DNA from: Microlunatus parietis
GTDB taxonomy: Bacteria; Actinomycetota; Actinomycetes; Propionibacteriales; Propionibacteriaceae
DNA length: 64,000 nucleotides
Assembly: GCF_013407955.1 (NCBI RefSeq)
Contig: NZ_JACCBU010000001.1
Coordinates: 3,596,001-3,660,000, forward strand
Direction: 5' to 3'
The position numbers and the translations under genes were made by a program. Positions 1 to 7,838 of the stretch are shown here, one piece after another (position 1 is the stretch's first letter; every line of letters starts with the position of its first letter). The notes under the pieces were generated by a model. That model was not told the origin of the DNA. It saw only the letters and a program-made list of their open reading frames with translations, and searched no databases.

Positions 1-339
1 GGACATCGGGTCCTGGAAGATCATCGAGATCTCGGTGCCGCGCAGCCGGCGCCGCTGGGCGGGCGACGCGGCCAGCAATTCCTGGCCGCGCCACACGATC
101 GACCCGGTCACGTCCATCGCCGTCGGCAGCAGGCCGATGATCGCCCGCGAGGTGAGCGACTTGCCGCTGCCGGTCTCGCCGATCAGACCGAGGGTCTCGC
201 CGGCGTCGATGGTCAGCCCGACGCCGTCCAGCAGGGTCAGCCCACCGACGCTCACGGTCAGGCCGTCGACCGTGAGGAGCCGCTGACCAGGCTCGGTCAC
301 GGTCGTCTCGACCCTGGTGTCGGAGGTGGGCAAGGTCAC
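1..339 (-). CDS. Peptide/opine-type ABC transporter ATPase (OppD/DppD family), partial
   Basis: N-terminal 113 codons of an ABC ATPase that would energise the transporter encoded just upstream; the rest lies beyond the left edge. After a short variable leader the translation shows the Walker A motif GETGSGKS (about residues 55-62) and the Q-loop MIFQDPMS (about 106-113), the form typical of OppD/DppD proteins. The start is a GTG whose last two bases form the stop codon of the binding-protein gene (GTGA overlap), so it is translationally coupled. It should be a cytoplasmic subunit pairing with a second ATPase (OppF-like) either fused or encoded further left. Seen: motifs and overlap. Known: subfamily assignment. 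The substrate cannot be read from this subunit. Confidence 0.9.
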   Translation of the reverse strand, partial: MTLPTSDTRVETTVTEPGQRLLTVDGLTVSVGGLTLLDGVGLTIDAGETLGLIGETGSGKSLTSRAIIGLLPTAMDVTGSIVWRGQELLAASPAQRRRLRGTEISMIFQDPMS

Positions 340-1862
340 GACCCGGCGACCTTCGCGGCGCGGAAGGCGGGCAGGCCCTGCGGGTCGAGGGTGAAGCCGC
401 TCACCTTGTCGTTCCAGGCGTAGGAGGTCTTGACGAACATCGGGAACATGCCGACGGCGTCGTCCCAGATGATCTTGCCCGCCTGGGCGTACAGCTCCTC
501 GCGTTTCGCCTGGTCGGGGTTCGATCCGGCCTCGGCGAGCAGCTTGTCCAGCTCCGGGTTGCAGTAGCCGTTGCGCTTTGCGGCGCAGGTGTAGAGCCGG
601 CCCAGGTTGGTCGACGCGTCGTAGCCGGCGGTGCCGACCTGCTGGAAGTTGATGTCCCAGCGCATCGCCAGCAGGTCCTCGATGAAGACCGCCTGCTCCT
701 TCTCCCGGGCGTCGATCTTGACCCCGATCTTGGCCAGGTCGGACACGATCGCGGAGACGAACGGCTTGAACTGCGACTGGTACTGCAGTTCGTACGTCTT
801 GTCGAAGTCGAAGCCGGCCTCGGTCAGTGCCTGCTTGGCTGCATCCGGGTCGTACGTGACCGGCGTCTGCGGCGCGTACCCGAACACGGTCGGGGCAATC
901 GCCGAATCGGCCGGGGTCCCGGTCTCCGGATTGATCTGCTTGATGATCGTCGCGAAGTCGACCGCCTGCCAGAGCGCTCGCCGTACCTCCGGCTTGTCCT
1001 TGAAGAACGGCCGCTCGCTGTTGAACCAGATCAAGATCGAACCGGCGCTCTGCACCGCCTCGGTCTTGATCGTTCCGGCGGCGCGCAGCTCGGCCAGTTG
1101 ATCATCGGGAACGCCCCAGACGACGTCGACCTCGCCGGTCTGCAGCGCGGTCAGCCGGGTCGAGATCTCCGGGATCGTGCGCAGCGTGAGCTTGGTCAGC
1201 GTCGGCGCACCGCCGAAGTACTGCGGGTTCGGCACCAGCACGACGTCCTGCCCGGCGGCGAAGGATTCGACCTGGTACGGACCGGAGCCGACCGGTTTCT
1301 CGCCGACCGCGCCGGCCTTCGCCTCCGTCTCGGACGGCAGCACGTAGAACGTGGTCAGCTTCGACGGCAACGCCGCATCCGCCTTCTCCGTCGTGAACGT
1401 CACCGTCTTCGGATCGGGAGCGGCCACGGTGACGCCGGGGAAGTTGGCCGCGGGCGGCGAATCCAGCTCGAGGAAGCGCTTGAACGAGGCGACAACATCG
1501 GCCGAGTCGAGCGCACTGCCGTCGGTGAAGGTCGCCCCCTCACGCAACGTGAAGGTCCACTCGTCGCCGTTGTCGTTGGGTTTCCATTCGGTTGCCAGGT
1601 CGCCGACGATCTTGCCGGTCTCGTCGGGCGCGGTGAGCCGGGAGTAGATCTCCTTGGCCACCAGGTCCATGCCGGCCGAACCGCCGCTGGCCGAGTGCGG
1701 GTCGAGGTTCTCGACCGGATACTGACCGCTGGCAACAAGTTCCTGCGGCACGTCGCCGCCGGCCGTGGGTCCGCCGCCGCCGGTCGTCGTCGTACACGCG
1801 GCGAGGGGGAGCAGCAGAGCTGCGGCCGCGACCAGTCCTTTCACCAGTCTGACGCGGGTCAT
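336..1862 (-). CDS. Family 5 extracellular solute-binding lipoprotein of a peptide/opine-type ABC transporter
   Basis: Substrate receptor of about 508 residues. The N-terminus has a lipoprotein signal peptide with lipobox LAAC (Cys23), followed by a Thr/Gly-rich linker and a long SBP_bac_5 body. I place the start at the ATG at 1862 because a GGAGG lies 8-9 bases upstream; an ATG two codons earlier is only 2-3 bases from it, and further upstream extension overlaps the permease gene. It follows two permease genes and overlaps the ATPase gene by GTGA. Family 5 receptors bind peptides, nickel, opines and, in some bacteria (Haemophilus ducreyi Sat, Corynebacterium SiaEFGI), sialic acid. The aldolase and BNR protein in the operon make a sugar acid or glycoside possible; this is inference. 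Confidence 0.9.
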   Translation of the reverse strand: MTRVRLVKGLVAAAALLLPLAACTTTTGGGGPTAGGDVPQELVASGQYPVENLDPHSASGGSAGMDLVAKEIYSRLTAPDETGKIVGDLATEWKPNDNGDEWTFTLREGATFTDGSALDSADVVASFKRFLELDSPPAANFPGVTVAAPDPKTVTFTTEKADAALPSKLTTFYVLPSETEAKAGAVGEKPVGSGPYQVESFAAGQDVVLVPNPQYFGGAPTLTKLTLRTIPEISTRLTALQTGEVDVVWGVPDDQLAELRAAGTIKTEAVQSAGSILIWFNSERPFFKDKPEVRRALWQAVDFATIIKQINPETGTPADSAIAPTVFGYAPQTPVTYDPDAAKQALTEAGFDFDKTYELQYQSQFKPFVSAIVSDLAKIGVKIDAREKEQAVFIEDLLAMRWDINFQQVGTAGYDASTNLGRLYTCAAKRNGYCNPELDKLLAEAGSNPDQAKREELYAQAGKIIWDDAVGMFPMFVKTSYAWNDKVSGFTLDPQGLPAFRAAKVAGS

Positions 1863-1899
1863 GATCATGTACCTCCGTTGGTTACGTGGGAGAGCAAGG

Positions 1900-2793
1900 T
1901 CATCGGCTGCGGGCCCGGCCGAAACGGGCGGTGAGTTGATCACCGAGGATGCCGACACTGACCACGAGCACGGACAGCGCCAGGCCGGGCCAGGCGGAGA
2001 TCCACCAGGCACTGGCGAGATAGGCCCGACCGGCGGCGACGGTCTGGCCCCAGGAGACGATCGACGACGGCAGGCCGATGCCGAGGAAGCTCAACCCGGC
2101 CTCGGCGAGCACCACCAGGGCGAACTCGAGGGTGGCCATCGCCACCAGCGGGCCCGCCGTGAACGGCAGCACGTGCCTGATCAACAGCAGCGGCCCGGGC
2201 ACGCCCATCAGCCGGGCCGCATCCACCCAGTACCGCTCGCGCAGGGTGAGCACGACGCCGCGGGTGACCCGGGCGAACGAGATCCAGTTGGTCACCGACA
2301 GCGCGATGATCACCAGCAGCAGGCTGCGGGCGAAGATGCCGGCGATCACGATCGCCAGCACCAGTCCCGGGAACGCCTGCAGGATGTCGATGCAGCGGGC
2401 CAGGACGGCGTCGATCCAGCCGCCGCGGAAGCCGGCGACGGCACCGATCAGGACGCCCACGCCGAGGCTGATCAACACCACGCAGACGCCGATGATCACC
2501 GACGTCCGGGCGCCGTGGATGATCTGGCCGAACAGGTCCCGGCCGAGCGCGTCGGTGCCGAGCAGGGCCGTGGCCCCCGTGGAGGTCACCGCTCCGGGTG
2601 GCTTGAGCCGGTCGGCGAGCGGCGTGTTGATCGGGTCGTACGGGACCAGCGCCGGACCGATCACCGCGGCGATCAGGTAGAACCCGATGATCACCAACGG
2701 CACCAGCATCCCACCGGCACCGAGGCGCACCCGGCCTGAGCCTGGCGACGGCCCTTCGACAAGCGCAGGGCGCGTATCCGTCAGCGTCGTCAC
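1900..2793 (-). CDS. ABC transporter permease, DppC/OppC family
   Basis: Second membrane subunit of the peptide-type transporter, 297 residues. It has the N-terminal hydrophobic segment and DP-containing periplasmic loop of DppC proteins, five or six predicted membrane spans, and the family signature LSFLGIG (about residue 225) after the EAA-type coupling region. Its ATG overlaps the stop of the partner permease (ATGA), so the two are translated together. The first 23 or so residues vary from relatives and part of them is encoded by a REP-like repeat (2735-2770), which adds the peptide LVEGPSPGSG ahead of the first membrane span. About 37 bases separate it from the binding-protein gene. Confidence 0.9.
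   Translation of the reverse strand: MTTLTDTRPALVEGPSPGSGRVRLGAGGMLVPLVIIGFYLIAAVIGPALVPYDPINTPLADRLKPPGAVTSTGATALLGTDALGRDLFGQIIHGARTSVIIGVCVVLISLGVGVLIGAVAGFRGGWIDAVLARCIDILQAFPGLVLAIVIAGIFARSLLLVIIALSVTNWISFARVTRGVVLTLRERYWVDAARLMGVPGPLLLIRHVLPFTAGPLVAMATLEFALVVLAEAGLSFLGIGLPSSIVSWGQTVAAGRAYLASAWWISAWPGLALSVLVVSVGILGDQLTARFGRARSR
2735..2770. repeat. REP-like CCTGAGCCTG/CTTCGACAAG repeat inside a coding region
   Basis: Contains CCTGAGCCTGGCGACGGCCC followed by TTCGACAAGCGCAGGGC, an imperfect palindrome of the same type as the copies at 23213, 40872 and 61326. It lies in frame in the cytoplasmic N-terminus of the DppC-type permease, where it is tolerated as a short linker. Confidence 0.7.
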
Positions 2794-3719
2794 GACGTCC
2801 TCCCGGTACGGATTCGCGGGTCGAGGACCCGGTAGACGAGGTCGGTGGCCAGGTTGAGCAGGACGATCACGCCGGCGACGATCAAGGTCGCCGCCTGCAC
2901 CACCGTGTAGTCGCGGTTGCCGACCGCCTCCACCATCAGGGTGCCCAGCCCCGGCCAGGCGAACACGTTCTCCACCACCACGGCGCCGCCGAGCAACGCG
3001 CCGATGTGCAGGCCGATCACGGTGATCACCGGGATCAGCGAGTTCTTCAGCGCGTGGCCGAGCACGGCCTGGCGGAGCGTCAAACCCTTGGCGTAGGCGG
3101 TGTCCAGGTAGGCCTCACCCATGTTCTCGACGAGGCTGCTCCGGGTCACCCGGGCCACGATCGCGACGAACGGGAACGCCAGCGTGACCGCGGGCAGCAC
3201 CATGTGCAGCGGCGTTCCGGTGCCGGCACTCGGCGTCAGCCGCAGCCACAGTGCGAAGATCAAGATCAGCATGATGCCGATCCAGAACGTCGGAAACGAC
3301 TGCAGCATCGTGGTCAGCCCGGACACGATCCGGTCCGTCCACGTGTTCGGCCGCATCCCGGCCAGGATGCCGAGCGTGAGCCCGACGACCACGGCCAGCG
3401 CCGTCGAGGTCAGGGTCAGTTCGATCGTCGCCGGCAGTCGGTCGAAGACGGCCTCGATCGCCGGCATCCGGAGCCGGTACGAGTCGCCGAAGTCGAGCCG
3501 GACGGTGTCCAGCAGGTAGTTCCCGTACTGCACGAAGATCGGTTGATCGAGTCCCAGCTCGGCGCGTAGGCGGGCGATCTGGCCCGGTTCGGCGTCCGGG
3601 CCGAGCAGCACGGCGGCCGGGTCGCCGGGTGCGACCCGGATGATCACGAAGATCAGGGTCGCGGCACCCCACATCACCAGCAGCCCGATCGCGAGCCGCC
3701 TGATGATCATTCCGATCAC
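2790..3719 (-). CDS. ABC transporter permease, DppB/OppB family
   Basis: First membrane subunit of the peptide-type transporter, 309 residues. The N-terminal span, the PGDPA motif of the first external loop (about residues 31-35), the coupling helix (AKGLTLRQAVLGHALKNSL, about 205-223) and the VFAWPGLG signature (about 258-265) are those of DppB. The start overlaps the stop of the LacI-type regulator gene and its own stop overlaps the DppC-type gene, so regulator, permeases, receptor and ATPase form one coupled string. It should form the membrane pore with the DppC-type subunit. Confidence 0.92.
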   Translation of the reverse strand: MIGMIIRRLAIGLLVMWGAATLIFVIIRVAPGDPAAVLLGPDAEPGQIARLRAELGLDQPIFVQYGNYLLDTVRLDFGDSYRLRMPAIEAVFDRLPATIELTLTSTALAVVVGLTLGILAGMRPNTWTDRIVSGLTTMLQSFPTFWIGIMLILIFALWLRLTPSAGTGTPLHMVLPAVTLAFPFVAIVARVTRSSLVENMGEAYLDTAYAKGLTLRQAVLGHALKNSLIPVITVIGLHIGALLGGAVVVENVFAWPGLGTLMVEAVGNRDYTVVQAATLIVAGVIVLLNLATDLVYRVLDPRIRTGRTS

Positions 3720-4777
3720 GGCGATCCTCCCGGTTCTCCACAGGAGTTGCCGATCACCAGGGTGCAGTCCACGATGGTCTGCTCGGGCTCGGCGGCGTCC
3801 AGCATCCCGATCAGCGCCTGCACCGCCCGCCGCGCGATTTCCTCACGAGGCAAGGCGAACCGGGTCCAGTCCAGGTGGCTCGGCTCCCAGGACGGCCGGT
3901 CGCCGAGCAGCGCGATCGACACGTCGCCGGGGATGCTCAGGTTCGACTTCTCGGCCAGCGCGTCCAGCGTCGATACCAAGGTGTGGTCCTCGCTCGGCTC
4001 GATCAGCAGCGCCGTCGCGCCGTCGGCGAGCCAGCCGCGGACGCGGTCCTCAGTCAGCTCGGCGGTGGACGACAGCTCGTCGACGCTCACCGCCTCCGGC
4101 GCCAGGTCGTACCGCTTCCGGGCACTGGCCAGGCCGGCCAGCCGGTCCAGCGTCGGGGCAGTGTCCTCCGGCTGCCGCAGGTAGATCATCCGGCGGTGGC
4201 CGAGTCCGACCAGATGGCCGATCAGTTCCTCGGTCGCGGCGATGTAGTCGGGCGCCACGTACGGGATCGTGGCGCCGGGCGCCTCGCGGCGGCCGATGAA
4301 GACGAACGGGAAGTGCTCGGCGGTGAGCTGCTCCAGGTCGGCGGTCCGGACGTGCCGGCCGATCATGACGCAACCGTCGGCCATCCGGAGCCGCTGCAGC
4401 CGGTCGTCGGCCAGCGGGCGCCGGCCCCGGCCCGCCGACGTGAACAGCAGCAGGTCGTAGCCCTGCTCCGCGCACTCCTCCTCCACGCCCTGCAGGAACG
4501 GGTAGTAGAAGTCGCGGTCGTCGGTCGGAAACACCGACTCGAACGTGTACAGACCGATCAGGTGATTCCGCCCGCCGCGCAGACTGCGCGCCGCCGGGTT
4601 CGCCGTGTAGCGGAGCTCGGCCGCCGCAGCCAGCACCGCTTCGCGAGTCGATTCCTTGATCAACTGTGCGGAGGCGCCGCCGTTGATCACCATTGACACG
4701 GTGGCCTGGGACACCCCGGCCAGCTTCGCGATGTCCAGCTGGGTCGGCCTGCTGCGCCGGCTCTTGGGGGTGCTCAT
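3716..4777 (-). CDS. LacI-family transcriptional regulator
   Basis: DNA-binding regulator of about 353 residues. The N-terminal helix-turn-helix reads TQLDIAKLAGVSQATVSMVI, with the LacI hinge region (AARSLRGG, about residues 55-62) and then a periplasmic-binding-protein-like effector domain. I chose the ATG at 4777, which overlaps the stop of the BNR-protein gene (ATGA); an in-frame ATG at 4792 would add five residues. Being inside the operon between hydrolase and transporter genes, it most likely controls that operon and itself. Its best candidate operators are the CG-centred TACGTA boxes at the operon promoter near 9471-9511. The effector would be a sugar or sugar acid released by the pathway. 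Confidence 0.9.
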   Translation of the reverse strand: MSTPKSRRSRPTQLDIAKLAGVSQATVSMVINGGASAQLIKESTREAVLAAAAELRYTANPAARSLRGGRNHLIGLYTFESVFPTDDRDFYYPFLQGVEEECAEQGYDLLLFTSAGRGRRPLADDRLQRLRMADGCVMIGRHVRTADLEQLTAEHFPFVFIGRREAPGATIPYVAPDYIAATEELIGHLVGLGHRRMIYLRQPEDTAPTLDRLAGLASARKRYDLAPEAVSVDELSSTAELTEDRVRGWLADGATALLIEPSEDHTLVSTLDALAEKSNLSIPGDVSIALLGDRPSWEPSHLDWTRFALPREEIARRAVQALIGMLDAAEPEQTIVDCTLVIGNSCGEPGGSP

Positions 4778-6873
4778 TCGATCCGTTCCCATCGGATCGC
4801 GTCCGCGGCGACGTAGCCGTCCGCGTCATCGCTCAGGCTGATCATGGTCGACAACCCGTGATCAAGGTCGAACTCACCGAGCGTCTGCCACTCCGTGCCG
4901 CGCGGATCCCAGGTCCCGTGCTGTTGTTGATCAACGCGTACGACCTCGTCCGGACGCCCGGCCCGGTGCACGGTGAACGGCGCATTCGTGGCCCGGTTGG
5001 GGAACGGCAGGATCGAGGACTGGATCCGGTAGCGGCCGGCGGCCGGGATCATCGGCTGCCAGCGCACCACGGACGAGCCGGTTCCGGCCGGGTGGTGCCG
5101 GTAGTTGCTGCTCCAGGCGCCCTGGGTGCCGGCCGGCGAGGTGCCCCAGGTGCCGCTGACCAGCTGCCAGCCCAGCGGGACGTTGTCGATGATCACCTCG
5201 GTCGGCCGGTCCGGGTCCGGGGCCTTGATCAACGACAGGCTGTCCAGCCCGAGCACCGTACCGCCGCCGCGGCCGGCTCCCGCCACGGTGATCCGGAAGC
5301 GATTGCGGCCACGGGCCAGCCGGACCGTGCCGAGGTACGCCGGCTCGTAGCCCGGGGCCGACTCGCCGGTGGAGTCGAAGGCGGTCGCGGTCGGCAGCGG
5401 CCTGCCGTTGAGACTGACCTCGAGAGCGGCCCCGTCCATGGGCCGGAAGTAGCGCAGCTGCAGCCGGTAGTCGCCCGGGTCGGCGGCGAACTCGTACTCG
5501 ACGAACTGGCCGGTGGCCGTCGTGTCGACGTGAACCCGGGTGCCGTGCCGAGCGATCGGGTCGGTGATCTTGGTCGGTCGGAGCGCTCCCCCGACGGGTC
5601 GGGTGGCGGCGAAGCTGATCACCCGCTCCCGGTACGCGAGCGGGTCGCCGAGTCCGTCCCGGCCGCGGGTCAGCCACTCCAGGTTGAACCGGGCCAGCGC
5701 CACCCGCTTCGGGAAGCTCGGGATGTTTCCGTCGCAGCCGTACAGGGCGATGATCGTGCCGTCGGACAGCCGGGCCAGATCGCAGTAGTAGGAGCGTTCC
5801 GGCGTGATCACCCGGGAGAACCAGAGGCTGTTCCCCTCGTCGTAGCTGACCGACACGGTCAGGTTGCGTCGCACCGGTGCGTCCGGCCGGGCGAACAGCA
5901 TCCGGCTCAGGTCGCCGCTGCCGGGGCCGCCGGTGTAGCGGATCAGGGACGCGTCGACCGCGTTGAAGACGCCGGTCGCGCCGTCCAGCTTGGGATCCGA
6001 CCAGGTCTCGCCCCCGTCCGGGCTGATCGCGACGATCCGCTGCCGGTTGCCCCCGGAGCTGGCCCGCGCGTTGATCAACACCGTGCCGTCGGAGCGCTGC
6101 ACCAGCCGGGCCTCGTTCAGCGGGTAGTCCAGCGACACCGGAACCTCGGCACCGGCCACCCAGGTCGCTCCATGATCATCGCTGTAGATCGCGGAGACGC
6201 CGTAGTAGCGCTCGTTGGCGGGGGTGCCAAGGATGATCCGCCGGTGCGAGACGTTGATCAACAGTCGACCGCCGGCGAGTTGGATGCCGTGGCCCGGGCC
6301 GGGTCCGTGCAACGCCCACTGGTAAGGGAAGTGCTCGAACATGCCGGACAGGTCACGCGGCTCGCTCCAGGTCGCGCCGTCGTCGTCGCTGGAGATCACG
6401 AACAGGTCGCCGCGATCGCCAGAGCAGGTGGTGTTGCCGTCCAGCCTGATCGAGAGCATGTAGAAGCAGAAGACGGTGCCGGTCTCGGCGTCGACGACGA
6501 AGGCAGGGTTGCCCCAGGACTGCCCGTCGATCGACTTCACCAGCACCTGGGTCGGCTGCCAGCTGTCGCCGCCGTCCAGGCTGCGCCGGAGCAGCAGGTC
6601 CCGCGGTCCGGCGTCGCAGACCTCGTAGCGGCCCTCGGTGGCGGCCAGGATCACGTCCCCGGGCAGCACTGCCAGGCCGTGTACGTGGTAGTTCTCCAGC
6701 GGGTCGATCTCGGCGTCCCAGAGGGTGACCTCGTCGAACGACGGGGGACGGCGGCCGTTGGCTGCAGCGATCCCGGGCAGCCCGGCCCCGACCGCACCGA
6801 GAGCCAGGGCACCGACGGTCGAGGCGGTGAACGTGCGGCGGCTCAACGGCGGGCCCCCTGCGGAAGCGATCAT
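4774..6873 (-). CDS. Tat-exported BNR/sialidase-fold glycoside hydrolase with C-terminal carbohydrate-binding-like domain
   Basis: Secreted enzyme of about 699 residues. The start is the ATG at 6873, with GAAGGAG ten bases upstream; the longer frame starts at a TTG without support. A twin-arginine signal SRRTF (residues 11-15) precedes a hydrophobic stretch. Four Asp-box (BNR) motifs mark a six-bladed propeller: SLDGGDSW (about 98), SSDDDGATW (161), SDDHGATW (231), SPDGGETW (284). The GH33 FRIP motif, which supplies the first arginine of the sialidase triad, is replaced by YHVH (about 62-65), so true sialidase activity is doubtful. The last 130 residues (FTVHRAG ... SLSDDADGYVAADAIRW) resemble golvesin/xanthan-lyase C-terminal modules. 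The gene starts 26 bases after the aldolase gene in the same operon. Confidence 0.85.
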   Translation of the reverse strand: MIASAGGPPLSRRTFTASTVGALALGAVGAGLPGIAAANGRRPPSFDEVTLWDAEIDPLENYHVHGLAVLPGDVILAATEGRYEVCDAGPRDLLLRRSLDGGDSWQPTQVLVKSIDGQSWGNPAFVVDAETGTVFCFYMLSIRLDGNTTCSGDRGDLFVISSDDDGATWSEPRDLSGMFEHFPYQWALHGPGPGHGIQLAGGRLLINVSHRRIILGTPANERYYGVSAIYSDDHGATWVAGAEVPVSLDYPLNEARLVQRSDGTVLINARASSGGNRQRIVAISPDGGETWSDPKLDGATGVFNAVDASLIRYTGGPGSGDLSRMLFARPDAPVRRNLTVSVSYDEGNSLWFSRVITPERSYYCDLARLSDGTIIALYGCDGNIPSFPKRVALARFNLEWLTRGRDGLGDPLAYRERVISFAATRPVGGALRPTKITDPIARHGTRVHVDTTATGQFVEYEFAADPGDYRLQLRYFRPMDGAALEVSLNGRPLPTATAFDSTGESAPGYEPAYLGTVRLARGRNRFRITVAGAGRGGGTVLGLDSLSLIKAPDPDRPTEVIIDNVPLGWQLVSGTWGTSPAGTQGAWSSNYRHHPAGTGSSVVRWQPMIPAAGRYRIQSSILPFPNRATNAPFTVHRAGRPDEVVRVDQQQHGTWDPRGTEWQTLGEFDLDHGLSTMISLSDDADGYVAADAIRWERIE

Positions 6874-6899
6874 GCGGGTGTCACTCCTTCGTGTCACGG

Positions 6900-7838
6900 T
6901 CAAGCGGCAGAGTTGATCAAGGCCTCGTCGTGCGGTTGGACGAGGTCGAGCAGGCGGCGGCGTTCGTCGGCGTCACAGGCGATCAGCGGCGGCAGCGAGT
7001 CCTCGTACGGCAGCACGCCGCGGGCCGCCAACAACGCCTTGACCGTCGGCACGCCGCGCCGGATCTGGTGCACCCCGACGAGTTCGGTGATCAACTTCTG
7101 CGCGGTCGAGGCGTCCTCGGTTCGCCCGCCCCGGAACGCGGCCCAGAGCTCCGCGACCGGCCGCGGCGCCAGGTTGGCGATGCCCAGCACGATCCCGTCG
7201 GCGCCGGACTGCAAGGCACTCAGTGCCACCGTCTCGCCGCCCTGGGCGATCCCGACACCCGCCGCGTGGGCGGAGTCGATCATGGTCCGGAACTGCTCCG
7301 GATCGCCGGAACTGTCCTTCATGCCGACGATCCCGGGCAGTTCCAGCAGGCCGGCCAGGGAGCCCTTGGTGAGCGGCGTCGCGTAGGTCGGGCTGTTGTA
7401 GATGATCACCGGCCGGCCGAGAGCGGTGATCGCGGCGAAGTGCTTGATCACCTCGTCGTCACGATGCCGGAAGTACGTCGGCGGGCTGCAGACCAGGCCG
7501 TCCGCGCCGGCGTCGGCGATCGCCTCGGCGCGCAGCAGCACCTCGGCCGTGCCTGGCGCGGTGACGTTGACAACGATCGTGTGATCGGGCCCGTACGCGT
7601 GCCAGGCGGCGACCGCGTCCCGGACGAACGGCTGCAACCACTGCGTCGGCACCAGCGGACCCTCGCCGTTACTGCCGAGCAGCATGATCCGCCGGATCCC
7701 GGCCGCGGCGAACGCCCCGTACAACTTCTCCAGGCCGGCCGCGTCCGGACGCATCGTCCCGCCGACCGGTGCCAGCGGAGTGATCACCGGAACGGTCACG
7801 CCCCTGACCAGCTCGCCGCCTTCTCCGTTCATGATCAT
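6900..7838 (-). CDS. DHDPS/N-acetylneuraminate lyase-family aldolase
   Basis: Class I aldolase of about 312 residues with the (beta/alpha)8 barrel of the DapA/NanA superfamily. Visible family features are GSNGE (55-59, the carboxylate-binding loop), the catalytic tyrosine in IIYNSP (Tyr147) and the Schiff-base lysine in GMKDSSGD (Lys174). The substrate-defining residues do not match a subtype I can name: GSNGE is neither the usual DapA nor NanA form. The start at 7838 overlaps the stop of the FAD oxidoreductase gene (TGATG). Chromosomal lysine synthesis would not need a copy inside a LacI-controlled transport operon, so a catabolic cleavage yielding pyruvate or a related keto acid is inferred. 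Confidence 0.88.
   Translation of the reverse strand: MIMNGEGGELVRGVTVPVITPLAPVGGTMRPDAAGLEKLYGAFAAAGIRRIMLLGSNGEGPLVPTQWLQPFVRDAVAAWHAYGPDHTIVVNVTAPGTAEVLLRAEAIADAGADGLVCSPPTYFRHRDDEVIKHFAAITALGRPVIIYNSPTYATPLTKGSLAGLLELPGIVGMKDSSGDPEQFRTMIDSAHAAGVGIAQGGETVALSALQSGADGIVLGIANLAPRPVAELWAAFRGGRTEDASTAQKLITELVGVHQIRRGVPTVKALLAARGVLPYEDSLPPLIACDADERRRLLDLVQPHDEALINSAA

Noticed and set aside
4693..7386. 897-codon plus-strand open frame opposite the BNR protein and LacI gene
   Set aside because: Low-complexity Arg/Gly/Val-rich translation, no domain, and fully antisense to genes with strong motifs.
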